Below are positions 8,442-17,571 of a stretch of DNA of 64,000 bases, in pieces. Source of the DNA: Mycolicibacterium phocaicum (GTDB taxonomy: Bacteria; Actinomycetota; Actinomycetes; Mycobacteriales; Mycobacteriaceae). The stretch's first letter is position 1. Each line of letters begins with the position of its first letter. The stretch spans positions 5,270,001-5,334,000 of the forward strand of contig NZ_AP022616.1 of the NCBI RefSeq assembly GCF_010731115.1, read 5' to 3'. The position numbers and the translations under genes are program-made. The notes under the pieces are model-generated. The model worked only from the letters and a program-made list of their open reading frames with translations. It searched no databases and was not told where the DNA came from.

Positions 8442-9470
8442 CTAAGGGTGGGATACGTCCAGCGAATCGACAATCATCCGCGAGCCGTGGAGTGCGTTGG
8501 ATGGAGATTCGCCGAACGCGTCGCGGTACTGGCCGGCGAACCGGCCCAAGTGGGTGAACCCCCAGCGCATCGCAATCTGGGCCACACCCTCCGAACCGGG
8601 ATCGGCGGCCACCAGATCCCGCCGAGCCTGACGCAGCCGTAGATCGCGGACATAACGCATTGGGGTTGTGCCCAACGCGCTCTGGAATCCCTCCTGCAGG
8701 GACCGCACGCTGAGGCGCACGTGCCTGGCGATGGTGGCCACGTCCAGCGGATCAGCCAGGTGCTCTTCGATGTACTCCACAGCCCGCTGGATTGTGGCCG
8801 GACGCGCCGGCAGAGCATCGGCGTCGAGTTCCTCCCGATAATTGTGCCGGGCGGAGAGCAGCAAACCAGTCATCACGCTTCCCGCCAGGCTGGCCGACAT
8901 CATCGGGTGCCGGCACAGGGCGTCTGGGGTGCTGACCTGGTTGGCAAGATCGCGTAGGAACGCCCACCACTGCTGAGCGCGGACGTCAGTCAGATCCAGT
9001 GGCAGAGCGAACTGGATGGGCCCCTCGACCGGGCGGTTGAGCAATGCCGACAGTTGCTCCTCGAGAGCAGGGCGGGCGATCTTGACCGCCAGCATCCGAC
9101 ATCCGTCGTCCCGCCACCCGCGCATCACCGTGGGCCGGTCACAGCGGTAAACCGCCGCGCGCATCGAGGTCGCGATCACGCGATCAACACCCGAGCCAGT
9201 TCTCAACTCCCCGCGCACCGGCACGTTGACGTGATACGCCGTCGTCAGCGCACCTGTACCGACCTGCACTTCGGTGTCGTACGACAGCCAACCCATGGTC
9301 ACCGGCCCGAGCTGGGCTGCGTCGATGTGCATCGAGAAATCCGACGTCTGGCCCAGCACATCGACCCGGTGCGGATAGTAGATCGCCCCGCCGATCGTCT
9401 GCGCCTCATCGACGTCCCGGCTGCACATCGACATCGATTGCCGCTCGGGTAAAGCCAAGTCACTTGCCAC
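8442..9470 (-). CDS. AraC-family transcriptional regulator (342 aa)
   Basis: The N-terminal part is an AraC-binding-like sensor region (IGGAIYYPHRVDVLG onward). The C-terminal 100 residues hold two helix-turn-helix motifs (PLDVATIARHVRLSVRSLQEGF and GVAQIAMRWGFTHLGRFAGQYR). It diverges from the P450 at 9652 with 181 bases between. A close paralogue stands at 13408, on the other side of the P450 operon. ThcR and EthR, which control P450 operons in Rhodococcus, are AraC-type regulators in the same relative position. It is probably an activator responding to the P450 substrate. Confidence 0.9.
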   Translation of the reverse strand: MASDLALPERQSMSMCSRDVDEAQTIGGAIYYPHRVDVLGQTSDFSMHIDAAQLGPVTMGWLSYDTEVQVGTGALTTAYHVNVPVRGELRTGSGVDRVIATSMRAAVYRCDRPTVMRGWRDDGCRMLAVKIARPALEEQLSALLNRPVEGPIQFALPLDLTDVRAQQWWAFLRDLANQVSTPDALCRHPMMSASLAGSVMTGLLLSARHNYREELDADALPARPATIQRAVEYIEEHLADPLDVATIARHVRLSVRSLQEGFQSALGTTPMRYVRDLRLRQARRDLVAADPGSEGVAQIAMRWGFTHLGRFAGQYRDAFGESPSNALHGSRMIVDSLDVSHP

Positions 9471-9651
9471 AAGTCCATGAGACCAGAGTCACACCCGAAA
9501 ATGCAAGGAACCCTGATAACTGTCGCCGCTGAAAACTCCCGCGTTAACGGGATAGACCGGCGCGCTCGCCGGATCGACGGTGCCCTGTGGCCAGGCCTAA
9601 TTTCACCTGCAAGGAAGTGCCAGAGATCACATCAGTCCCATCGGAGAGACC
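9471..9651. promoter_or_regulatory. Divergent promoter region between AraC regulator and P450
   Basis: The 181 non-coding bases contain short dyads (for example CCCG-N6-CGGG near 9538 and CCGGCG-N4-CGCCGG near 9558) and a GGAGAG ribosome site just before the P450 ATG at 9652. The AraC sites are presumably here, but I cannot fix their boundaries. Confidence 0.45.
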
Positions 9652-10992
9652 ATGACCGCTCAATCTGACGCAGCCCCCGCCACCGCAGGCTGCCCCGTGT
9701 CGCACGCCCTGACGCCCACCGGTTGCCCGGTGTCGTCAATGGCCGCTCAGTTCGATCCCTTCAAAGGCGCTTACCAGGTGAATCCGGCTGACAGCCTGGC
9801 CAGCGCACGTCGGGACGAACCGGTCTTCTACAGCCCGGTACTGGACTACTGGGTGGTCACCCGCTACGACGACATCAAGGCGATTTTCCGTGACCCCGAG
9901 ACCTTCTCGGCGGCGATCACCCTGGAGCAGATCACCCCCATCAGCGAGGAAGCCATCGAGATCCTCGACAAGTACGACTTTGCGCCGGGGCCGACCATCG
10001 TCAACGAGGACGAACCGATGCACACCGCTCACCGCCGGGCCTTGATGGAGCCCTTCGAACTGGACTCGGTGAACGTCCTGGCGCCGCGCATCCGTGAGGT
10101 GATCACCGAGTACGTCGACCGGTTCGTCAAGCGCGGCCGAGCCGACCTGATCGATGACCTGATCTACGAGGTGCCGTGCATCGTGGCATTGATGTTCCTC
10201 GGGGTTCCCGATGAGGACATCGAGACCTGCCGTCAGTTCGGTATGCAGCAGACCCTCTTCACGTGGGGTCGGCCTGACGAGTCCGAGCAGGAGCGGGTGG
10301 CCACTGGCATGGGCCTGTTCTGGGAGTTCGCGGGCAAACTCGTCCAGCGACTCAAGCAGACCCCCGACGCGCCCGGCTGGATTCCGCACGCGATCCGTGC
10401 CCAGGCGGTCAACCCCGAACTGATCACCGACAACTACTTGCAGAACATCATGATGAGCGGCATTTTGGCTGCGCACGAGACCACGACCAACGCCACCGCC
10501 AACGCGTTCCGCACCCTACTGGAGAACCGGACGGCCTGGGACGAACTGTGCAACGACCTGTCGTTGATCCCCAAGGTGGTCGAAGAGTGTCTGCGCTACG
10601 CCGGCTCGGTGGTGGCCTGGCGCCGCATGACCACCGACGACGTGACCGTCGGCGGCGTCGACATCCCCGCCGGTTCACGCATGCTGATTGTCACTGCGTC
10701 GGCCAACCGCGACGACACCATCTTCGATGAACCTGACACGTTCGACATCCACCGGCCCAACTCGCGCAAACACCTGACCTTCGGACTGGGCACACACACC
10801 TGCATGGGCGCCACACTGGCGCGCACCGAGATGAAGATCTTCCTGGAGATCTTGGCGACCCGACTGCCGCACATGCACCTGATCGCGGAGCAGGAGTACA
10901 CCTACCTTCCCAACACGTCCTTCCGTGGTCCCGAACACGTACTCGTGCAATGGGATCCCGCTGCCAACCCACTGCCGGCCGACCGGCCCTGA
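9652..10992 (+). CDS. Cytochrome P450, CYP116-like (446 aa)
   Basis: All class I P450 landmarks are present: I-helix AAHETTTN (residues 273-280), ExxR at Glu312-Arg315, and heme Cys384 in [10 protein letters not shown]. The segments SVVAWRRMT and [13 protein letters not shown] resemble CYP116 proteins, which include ThcB (thiocarbamate and atrazine oxidation). Electrons should come from the 2Fe-2S ferredoxin and reductase encoded downstream. An odd feature is the N-terminus, which carries two GCPVS repeats (residues 13-17 and 24-28), a Cys-Pro arrangement not needed for catalysis. The substrate is unknown. The family call is from remembered motif similarity, not an alignment. Confidence 0.9.
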   Translation: MTAQSDAAPATAGCPVSHALTPTGCPVSSMAAQFDPFKGAYQVNPADSLASARRDEPVFYSPVLDYWVVTRYDDIKAIFRDPETFSAAITLEQITPISEEAIEILDKYDFAPGPTIVNEDEPMHTAHRRALMEPFELDSVNVLAPRIREVITEYVDRFVKRGRADLIDDLIYEVPCIVALMFLGVPDEDIETCRQFGMQQTLFTWGRPDESEQERVATGMGLFWEFAGKLVQRLKQTPDAPGWIPHAIRAQAVNPELITDNYLQNIMMSGILAAHETTTNATANAFRTLLENRTAWDELCNDLSLIPKVVEECLRYAGSVVAWRRMTTDDVTVGGVDIPAGSRMLIVTASANRDDTIFDEPDTFDIHRPNSRKHLTFGLGTHTCMGATLARTEMKIFLEILATRLPHMHLIAEQEYTYLPNTSFRGPEHVLVQWDPAANPLPADRP

Positions 10993-11012
10993 ATCAGAAA
11001 GGGGCCACCGCC

Positions 11013-11324
11013 ATGTACCGCGTACTGATCAGCTACGGCCATCCCGACGACCCATCGGCATTTGACAACTACTACGCCAACACCCATCTGCCGCTGGCGG
11101 CACAGATCCCCGGCGTAACGCACTTCGCCGCCGGCCGGTGCGAATCGTTCGACGGCACAACGCCATCGTCCTACATGCTCGCCGACATCGGCTTCGCCAC
11201 CCGTGAAGACGCCCACGCCGGACTGAGCTCACCGCAAGGTCAGGCCGCCGCCGCCGACATCGCGAACTTCGCCACCGGTGGCGCGACGATGGCCTTCCGC
11301 AACGACGACTTTTCCACTCCCTGA
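11013..11324 (+). CDS. EthD-family small protein (103 aa)
   Basis: A dimeric alpha+beta barrel protein of the EthD type: MYRVLISYGHPDDPSAFDNYY, then THLPLAAQIPGV, with a late FAT-rich strand. EthD is required for ether degradation by the EthB P450 system of Rhodococcus ruber, though its chemistry is not settled. The start ATG 11013 follows AGAAAGGGG, 20 bases after the P450 stop. Its presence directly behind a P450 and ahead of the ferredoxin gives this operon an eth-like composition. Confidence 0.85.
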   Translation: MYRVLISYGHPDDPSAFDNYYANTHLPLAAQIPGVTHFAAGRCESFDGTTPSSYMLADIGFATREDAHAGLSSPQGQAAAADIANFATGGATMAFRNDDFSTP

Positions 11325-11339
11325 AAGGATTTGAACCCC

Positions 11340-11750
11340 ATGGCCAAGTACTCCGATTCCTCAGAGCTGCGCCGATTCGTTGGCGGCATCTTCGAAAAGG
11401 CTTACCAGGACCCGGATCTGGGACCCAAGCTGTCCGCCACCGGCGCGGTGCTCCTGGTCGCCTGCACCGACCCGGACAGCTCGGTGGTCCTCGACATGCC
11501 CAACAAAGCGGTCTATACCACCGCAGAAGAAGGGGGAGTAACCCCCAACGCGACATTGAAGATGGACACCGACACCGCCAACCGATTCTGGCAAGGCAAG
11601 GTCAACATGACCCTGGCGATGGCTAAGGGACAGGTCAAGGCCGAGGGCGCCATCATGAAGGTGCTCAAGCTGGTGCCCAACACCAAGTTTCTCTACCCCC
11701 TCTACATCCAGGACCTCAAAGACGCCGGGCGCGAGGACCTGCTGGCCTAA
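11340..11750 (+). CDS. SCP2 sterol-transfer-domain protein (136 aa)
   Basis: The whole protein is one SCP2-like lipid-binding domain; the core pattern of an acidic strand, PNATLKMDTDTANRFWQGKVN and a final KFLYPLY segment is typical. Such domains hold hydrophobic ligands or acyl-CoAs. The ATG at 11340 has GAAAGGA 12 bases upstream; an in-frame TTG at 11331 is less likely. It sits between the EthD-like gene and the ferredoxin in the P450 operon, which suggests handling of a poorly soluble P450 substrate or product. This placement is unusual. Confidence 0.82.
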   Translation: MAKYSDSSELRRFVGGIFEKAYQDPDLGPKLSATGAVLLVACTDPDSSVVLDMPNKAVYTTAEEGGVTPNATLKMDTDTANRFWQGKVNMTLAMAKGQVKAEGAIMKVLKLVPNTKFLYPLYIQDLKDAGREDLLA

Positions 11751-11787
11751 CAGCCCCCAATACCGCTTCATTACATAAGGATTCACG

Positions 11788-12111
11788 ATGCCTACCATCA
11801 CTTTCGTCCACCCCGACGGCACCAAGCAAGACGTCAACGTCGTCGCCGGCAAGCGCATTATGCAATCGGCGATCGCCAATGACGTCGACGGCATCGTCGG
11901 CGAATGCGGCGGGCAGGCCATGTGTGCGACCTGCCACGTCTACCTCGACCCGACTTGGGCAGACCGCGTTCCGCCGATCACCGACGAGGAGGACGAGATG
12001 CTCGAAGGCACCGCTAGTCCTCGTACCGCCGAGAGTCGCCTGTCGTGCCAGATACCGGTGACCGACGAACTCGACGGCATCGTCGTTCGGTTGCCCGAAG
12101 AGCAGGCCTGA
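11788..12111 (+). CDS. 2Fe-2S ferredoxin, putidaredoxin/rhodocoxin type (107 aa)
   Basis: It carries single electrons from the reductase at 12117 to the P450 at 9652. The cluster ligands are visible as the three cysteines of CGGQAMCATC and a fourth in SRLSCQIPV. Length and the MPTITFVHPDG start are those of P450-partner ferredoxins such as ThcC and EthC. AAGGATTC precedes the ATG. It is in the same transcription unit as the P450 and the reductase. Confidence 0.93.
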   Translation: MPTITFVHPDGTKQDVNVVAGKRIMQSAIANDVDGIVGECGGQAMCATCHVYLDPTWADRVPPITDEEDEMLEGTASPRTAESRLSCQIPVTDELDGIVVRLPEEQA

Positions 12112-12116
12112 TCACC

Positions 12117-13361
12117 ATGGCTGCCCCCGTCGTCATCGTGGGAGCCGGCCAGGCCGGCATCGAAACGGCAGTCGCATTGCGCAGCAAAGGATTCCAGGAC
12201 GGCATCATCATCTACGGCGATGAGCCCTGTGCCCCTTACCAGAGGCCGCCGCTGTCCAAAGAATTCCTCAAGGCGTCAACCGACAGCGACGACATCGCGC
12301 TACGGCCCGCCGCTTACTTCGATCGCCACCAGATCGAACTGCGCTGCGGCGTCACCGTCGCAGAAATCGACCGCGCGGCACATCGTGTAATGCTCTCGGA
12401 CGGCACCACCCAGGACTACCAGCACCTTGTGCTCGCCACGGGGACCCGCAACCGCCGCATTGCGGTGCCAGGCGCCGATTCGGGCCGGGTGCACTACCTA
12501 CGCACGCTCGCTGAGGCGAATGCATTGACGGCGCACTTGACCTCATGCGCGTCCGTTGTGGTGATCGGCGCGGGCTTCATCGGCCTGGAAGTGGCCGCAG
12601 CTGCGCGAGCCCACGGTGCGAGCGTCACCGTTGTCGAAGCCACCGAACGGCCGATGGGGCGTGCAATTAGTCAGGAGATGTCGCACTACTTCGCCAGTTT
12701 GCATCGCCGCCACCAAGTGCGCTTGCTGCTCAACACGGCCGTCGCCGAGATTGTCGAAAATGATTGCGCTGCAGCCACAGTAGTGACGGCCAGTGGCGAC
12801 CGGATCGATGCCGACCTGATCGTCGTCGGCATCGGGGTGATCCCCAACACCGAAATTGCCAGTGCGGCAGGCCTGGCAGTCGACAACGGCATCGTGGTCG
12901 ATGCCCGACTGAGCACAGCGGACCCGCACGTCTCGGCGATCGGGGACTGCGCGGCCTACCCGCATCCGAGCGGCCTGGGCCTCGTGCGCCTTGAATCAGT
13001 ACAGAACGCAGTAGATCACGCCCGCTGCGTAGCTGCCCGACTCACAGGGCAGCCTTGCGCCTATGACAAGGTGCCGTGGTTCTGGACCGAACAGTTCGTC
13101 GCGAAGTTGCAGATGGCCGGCTTGCTCGGCGACTACGACCACACCGTGGTCCGCGGTGAACCGGAACGAGACTCGTTCTCGGTGTTCTGCTTCCGCGGTG
13201 ACACCCTGCTCGCAGTCGAGTCGGTCAACGCCGCACGAGACCACATGACGGCACGGAAGTTGCTGGCCGCGCGCCTGACGATAACGCCTGAGCAGGCGGC
13301 CGACAGCACGGTGGATCTGAAAGCGGCACTTGAGGGCGCTTCCCGGGCTTTCGCTGAGTGA
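12117..13361 (+). CDS. FAD-dependent NAD(P)H-ferredoxin reductase (414 aa)
   Basis: A putidaredoxin-reductase-type flavoprotein. The FAD Rossmann motif is IVGAGQAGIETA at the N-terminus, the NAD motif is VVIGAGFIGLEVAAAA mid-protein, and the FAD-binding segment VSAIGDCAAYP lies before the C-terminal reductase domain. It follows the ferredoxin stop by 5 bases. It corresponds to ThcD/EthA in the related clusters and completes a three-component P450 system. No defects seen. Confidence 0.93.
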   Translation: MAAPVVIVGAGQAGIETAVALRSKGFQDGIIIYGDEPCAPYQRPPLSKEFLKASTDSDDIALRPAAYFDRHQIELRCGVTVAEIDRAAHRVMLSDGTTQDYQHLVLATGTRNRRIAVPGADSGRVHYLRTLAEANALTAHLTSCASVVVIGAGFIGLEVAAAARAHGASVTVVEATERPMGRAISQEMSHYFASLHRRHQVRLLLNTAVAEIVENDCAAATVVTASGDRIDADLIVVGIGVIPNTEIASAAGLAVDNGIVVDARLSTADPHVSAIGDCAAYPHPSGLGLVRLESVQNAVDHARCVAARLTGQPCAYDKVPWFWTEQFVAKLQMAGLLGDYDHTVVRGEPERDSFSVFCFRGDTLLAVESVNAARDHMTARKLLAARLTITPEQAADSTVDLKAALEGASRAFAE

Positions 13362-13407
13362 AAGTCGCGGCGAGACGCCAGGACGTGCGCTGCGGTGTGC
13401 TGTAGCT

Positions 13408-14481
13408 ATGTTCGGTGAATCAGTCGTCGACACACATCGCGGTGTGTCCGTTCACAGTTGCCAGGTCGAGGAAGCCCGCATCGTTGGTGGGGCGATGTTC
13501 TACCCCCACACTGTCGAAGTACTCGGACCTGAGTCGCGATTCGCGCTGCATATCAACGGCATCGACCTTGGCGCAATGGTCTTGGGATGGCTGTGGTGGG
13601 ACACCGGGGTGCAGATCAACACCGCCGAGCTCGAAGACGCCTATCAGTTGAACATCCCGATACACGGATCGCTGCAGACCAGTTCGGGGGACGAACGTAT
13701 GGTGGCGACGCCATCGCGGGGAGCGGTATACCGGCACGACCGACCGACGACGATGCGGGGCTGGTGCGGCGGGCACGAACGCGTGTTGGCCGTCAAGATC
13801 TGTCGCGCTGCTGCAGAAGCGCACCTCTCCGCCATGTTGAACCGACCGATCACCGATCCAATCCAGTTCGACCTGAATCTGGACCTCACAGATGCGGCTT
13901 CCGCGCAGTGGGTTTCCCTTCTGCGCGACTTGGCGATTCAGCTGCACCGCCCGCAATCGGTCAGCCTGCATCCGCTGATGGCTCAAAGTTTAGCGGCGAG
14001 CGTGATGACCGGCCTGATGCTGGGCGCACGCCACAATTACACCGACGACCTCATCGCCGACTCCAGCCGAACGCGGACCCCAACCATCCAACGTGCTGTC
14101 GACTACATCGAGGAGCATCTAGGCGAGCCGCTTGAGGTAAGCGCGATCGCCGGGCACGCGCATCTGAGTGTGCGCGCCCTTCAAGAAGGATTCCAATCGG
14201 CGCTGGGCACCACGCCGATGCGCTACGTACGTGAGGCCCGGTTGCAACGCGCTCGGACTGACCTACGAACCGCCACCGGGGCCGAGGGGGTCGCTGAGAT
14301 CGCCTTTCGTTGGGGGTTCACCCATTTGGGCCGCTTCTCGAGCATGTACCGGCAGGCGTTCGGTGAAAGTCCCTCGGCCGCGCTGCAGGCACGAGACAGC
14401 CACAGAATCCACCCGCGGCAGCCGCGGGTGGGTCAGGCGTTCCGGGGTACCGACCATCGCGCACGTGCGATGCTGTCCTGA
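13408..14481 (+). CDS. AraC-family transcriptional regulator, paralogue of the one at 8442 (357 aa)
   Basis: Closely related to the regulator at 8442: both share GGA-YPH-V-VLG near the N-terminus, AVYR-DRPT-MRGW in the sensor region and SVRALQEGFQSALGTTPMRYVR in the DNA-binding domain. The pair brackets the P450 operon, one on each strand. I chose ATG 13408; an in-frame ATG at 13330 would overlap the reductase gene. Its stop overlaps the IclR start as ATGA, so both are translated together. A second activator for the CYP199 unit, or a heterologous pair with different inducers, are both possible. Confidence 0.88.
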   Translation: MFGESVVDTHRGVSVHSCQVEEARIVGGAMFYPHTVEVLGPESRFALHINGIDLGAMVLGWLWWDTGVQINTAELEDAYQLNIPIHGSLQTSSGDERMVATPSRGAVYRHDRPTTMRGWCGGHERVLAVKICRAAAEAHLSAMLNRPITDPIQFDLNLDLTDAASAQWVSLLRDLAIQLHRPQSVSLHPLMAQSLAASVMTGLMLGARHNYTDDLIADSSRTRTPTIQRAVDYIEEHLGEPLEVSAIAGHAHLSVRALQEGFQSALGTTPMRYVREARLQRARTDLRTATGAEGVAEIAFRWGFTHLGRFSSMYRQAFGESPSAALQARDSHRIHPRQPRVGQAFRGTDHRARAMLS

Positions 14482-15254
14482 TGGCCAGGTCCGCCTCCGG
14501 GGAATCGGTCCTCGAGAGGGCCGTGCGGATCCTGGAAGTGTTCGATTCGGACACCGTCGCGGTGTCGGTGTCCGATATCGCCCACCGCGCCGGATTGCCT
14601 CTGTCCACGGCGTCCCGGTTGGTTGACGACCTCGTCGAGCACGGTCTACTGCGGCGCGATCCGCAGCGACGTATCCGCATCGGAATGCGGCTGTGGGAGT
14701 TGGCATCCCGCGCCTCACCCACCCGCAGTCTGCGTGATGCCGCGATGCCTTTTATGGAGGATCTGCACGCCGTCGTCGGGCACCATGTACAGCTTGGCGT
14801 ACTCGACGGCGACGACGTCTTGTTCATCGAACGGCTCAGTGCTCCGGGTGCGGTGATCAACGTGACGCGTATTGCCGGCCGTCTGCCTATCCACGCGTCT
14901 TCCTCTGGGCTAGTGCTTCTTGCCCATGCACCGGTAGCCATGCAGGAGCGCATCGCCGCTGGCGAGCTGACCCGGCTCACTGACCAGACCATCGCCGACG
15001 GCCAACAGCTTCGCAGCGTCCTGGCCGAGATCCGTCGAGTCGGTTATGCGCTGTGCCCCGGCCACATTCACCTCGATGCGACAGGTATCGCAGTCCCACT
15101 GCGCGGTCCCGGCGACCGGGTGGTCGGGGCACTGTCGGCCATCGTCCCGCGCGATGACCACGCGATAAGTCGCGTACCCACTTTGATCGCCACCGCGCGT
15201 GGAATCCGCCGTGCGCTCAGCACACCGCTGATTCCTCCGGTACCCCCGCCCTAG
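14481..15254 (+). CDS. IclR-family transcriptional regulator (257 aa)
   Basis: An N-terminal winged helix (VSVSDIAHRAGLPLSTASRLVDDLVEHGLL, residues 27-56) is followed by an IclR effector domain with VLDGDDVLFIERL, ending in a proline tail. IclR proteins often control aromatic acid catabolism (PcaR/PobR types). It overlaps the AraC gene by ATGA and stands 61 bases before the reductase and CYP199-like genes, which are its likely targets. Confidence 0.9.
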   Translation: MARSASGESVLERAVRILEVFDSDTVAVSVSDIAHRAGLPLSTASRLVDDLVEHGLLRRDPQRRIRIGMRLWELASRASPTRSLRDAAMPFMEDLHAVVGHHVQLGVLDGDDVLFIERLSAPGAVINVTRIAGRLPIHASSSGLVLLAHAPVAMQERIAAGELTRLTDQTIADGQQLRSVLAEIRRVGYALCPGHIHLDATGIAVPLRGPGDRVVGALSAIVPRDDHAISRVPTLIATARGIRRALSTPLIPPVPPP

Positions 15255-15315
15255 CGAGGTCGCTTTCATTCAATGGGAACGGCGTTGTGAGGCATGACAC
15301 TCAAGCGAGATCGTC

Positions 15316-16311
15316 ATGATCATGACCACAACGGTTTCCGCGTCGGAGCGAATCCACAGCGTTCACGCCGCGACCGACCTCACGCTGCGGGTGGAAGCCG
15401 CAGACCTGGTCGCCGAGGGCGTGCGCCGCCTGGTGCTGCGCAAGCCCAACGGAGCACGACTGCCCGACTGGGCCCCAGGAGCGCACATCGATCTATTCCT
15501 GCCGGGCGAACGCGTGCGCCAGTACTCGCTGTGCGGCGACCGGTGGGACGCACACACCTATCAGGTTGCGGTCCTGCGTGAGGCCAACGGACGCGGTGGC
15601 TCCGCCTACATTCACGACACGCTCGCCGTCGGCGACACGATCGGTGTGGGCGGGCCACGCAACAACTTCGCAATGGCGCCGGCTGGCCAGTACCTCTTCA
15701 TCGCGGGGGGCATCGGCATCACTCCGATCCTGCCGATGATTCACCAAGCTCAGATGCTCGACGTTCCATGGACCCTGCTCTATGGAGGGCGAACCGCAGC
15801 CTCGATGGCATTTGTCGATGAGCTGTCCCGCTACGGCGAGCAGGTTCACACCTGGCCGCAGGACACCCACGGCCTACTTCCGCTAAAAGCAGCGTTCGAC
15901 GCGCTTCCCGCCGCAGGCAAGATCTACTGCTGCGGGCCGGCGCCGCTGCTCACAGCGGTGCAGGCCGTGGGAGCTGACCGAGCACCAGGCACTGTGCGCA
16001 TCGAGCGCTTCGTGGCCGAACCGCTTGCGGCGCCGGTCCGTACGACGGCGTTCGAGGTGCAGTTGCAACGCTCGGGGCTCAGTGTCATCGTGCACCCGAA
16101 TCAGTCGATCCTCGACGCAGTCTGCACCGCCGGCGTTCCCGTGCTCTCCTCATGCGGTCGCGGACTGTGCGGTACCTGTGAGGCAACGGTCGTCGACGGC
16201 ATTCCCGACCACCGTGACTCACTGCTCAACGACGCCGAGCGCGCCAGCAACACCACCATGTTGCCGTGCGTCTCACGCGCGTGTTCTGACCGACTCGTCC
16301 TGGACCTCTGA
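15316..16311 (+). CDS. Phthalate-dioxygenase-reductase-type oxidoreductase with C-terminal 2Fe-2S domain (331 aa)
   Basis: The order is an FMN-binding ferredoxin-reductase domain (RQYSLCGD, then GGSAYIHD), an NAD domain (AGGIGITPILPM and YCCGPAPLL), and a plant-type ferredoxin domain whose cysteines lie in SSCGRGLCGTC and a later MLPCVSR. This is a VanB/PDR-type single-protein NADH-to-electron carrier. It lies 4 bases upstream of the CYP199-like gene and is therefore its probable redox partner, replacing the usual separate ferredoxin and reductase. Starts at 15316 and 15322 are both possible. Confidence 0.9.
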   Translation: MIMTTTVSASERIHSVHAATDLTLRVEAADLVAEGVRRLVLRKPNGARLPDWAPGAHIDLFLPGERVRQYSLCGDRWDAHTYQVAVLREANGRGGSAYIHDTLAVGDTIGVGGPRNNFAMAPAGQYLFIAGGIGITPILPMIHQAQMLDVPWTLLYGGRTAASMAFVDELSRYGEQVHTWPQDTHGLLPLKAAFDALPAAGKIYCCGPAPLLTAVQAVGADRAPGTVRIERFVAEPLAAPVRTTAFEVQLQRSGLSVIVHPNQSILDAVCTAGVPVLSSCGRGLCGTCEATVVDGIPDHRDSLLNDAERASNTTMLPCVSRACSDRLVLDL

Positions 16312-16315
16312 GGCA

Positions 16316-17545
16316 ATGACCGTGATACCCAGCGCCACCACCCACCTGCTCGCCCAACTGGACGACGATCCGTTCGGATCAACGATCCTGGAAGATCCGG
16401 GCGATTTCCACAGAGCGTTACGTGACACCGGATCGGTGGTCTACCTGTCGCGCTACGACGTATACGGAATGGGCCGATACGCGGACGTACACAGCGCCCT
16501 CATCGACTGGCAATCTTTCGAATCGGCAGCAGGCGTCGGCTTGAGTAACTTCCGATATGAAAAGCCCTGGCGCCCACCAAGTCTGCTCCTGGAGAGCAAC
16601 CCCCCGCACCATGATGCGCCTCGCGGGGTTCTCACTTCCATTCTCAACGTTCGGTCATTAAAAGGCCTGCGGGACAAGTGGATCGCCGACGCAAACCTCC
16701 TTGTCGAAGAGCTGGCCCAACGGCGTGAAATCGACGCGGTTGCCGACATTGCCCGGGTGTTCCCTCTGCGGGTTTTCCCCGACGCCGTTGGCATCGGACG
16801 GCTGGGACGCGAGAACCTCCTGCCCTACGGGGACCACCTGTTCAACGCCTTCGGCCCGCACAACTCGTTGGTCGCCAAGGGCGAGAATCGGATTGGCGAG
16901 TTGTCGGCTTGGGTGATGGCGCAATGCGAGCGAGCCGTCCTCGCCGAGGAAGTGCTCGACGGCCAACCCACGTTCGGAGCGCAAATCTGGGCGGCTGCAG
17001 ACCGTGGCGACATCACCTACGAGCAGGCTCCGCTGCTGGTGCGGTCGCTGCTATCGGCTGGAGTGGACACTACGGTCCTCGGGATTTCCGCCGTGCTCGC
17101 CGCGTTCGCGCACCACCCCGAGCAGTGGCAGGCGGTCCGCGACAATCCGGCGCTGGCGCGGGTGGCTTTCGACGAAGCCGTCCGCTGGGAATCGCCTGTG
17201 CAGACTTTCTTTCGCACTGCGACCCGTGACATCACCATTGGCGACGTCACAGTGCCCGACGGCAAGAAGATTCTGATGTTCCTCGGGGCGGCCAACCGCG
17301 ACCCGCGGCGCTGGAGCCACCCCGACCAGTTCGATCTGCAGCGTAATCCCTCCGGTCACGTCGGATTCGGCATGGGCATCCACCAATGCATCGGACAACA
17401 CGTCGCGAGGCTGGAAGCCGAGGCCCTTCTCGTTGCCCTCACTCAGCGATTCGCCTCGATTGCCGTCGTCGGCGAACCTCGCAGGCACCACAACAACACA
17501 CTGCGCGCCTGGGAATCCCTACCCATCGCCCTGACTCCCGCCTGA
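16316..17545 (+). CDS. Cytochrome P450, CYP199A-like (para-substituted benzoate oxidation or O-demethylation; 409 aa)
   Basis: Long stretches match my memory of CYP199A2 of Rhodopseudomonas palustris, including KPWRPPSL, PLLVRSLLSAG and SPVQTFFR. The carboxylate-binding residues known there are kept: Arg86 and Ser89 (RPPS) and Arg243-Ser244. The oxygen-activation pair is Asp251-Thr252, ExxR is Glu287-Arg290, and heme Cys358 is in FGMGIHQCIG. CYP199A enzymes oxidise 4-methoxybenzoate, 4-alkylbenzoates and some cinnamates. The gene is immediately downstream of the PDR-type reductase. It would act on the aromatic acid released by the upstream side-chain pathway. Exact substrate unknown. Confidence 0.92.
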   Translation: MTVIPSATTHLLAQLDDDPFGSTILEDPGDFHRALRDTGSVVYLSRYDVYGMGRYADVHSALIDWQSFESAAGVGLSNFRYEKPWRPPSLLLESNPPHHDAPRGVLTSILNVRSLKGLRDKWIADANLLVEELAQRREIDAVADIARVFPLRVFPDAVGIGRLGRENLLPYGDHLFNAFGPHNSLVAKGENRIGELSAWVMAQCERAVLAEEVLDGQPTFGAQIWAAADRGDITYEQAPLLVRSLLSAGVDTTVLGISAVLAAFAHHPEQWQAVRDNPALARVAFDEAVRWESPVQTFFRTATRDITIGDVTVPDGKKILMFLGAANRDPRRWSHPDQFDLQRNPSGHVGFGMGIHQCIGQHVARLEAEALLVALTQRFASIAVVGEPRRHHNNTLRAWESLPIALTPA

Positions 17546-17571
17546 TCGCCGTCTGAAGGAGAACCGCGACC

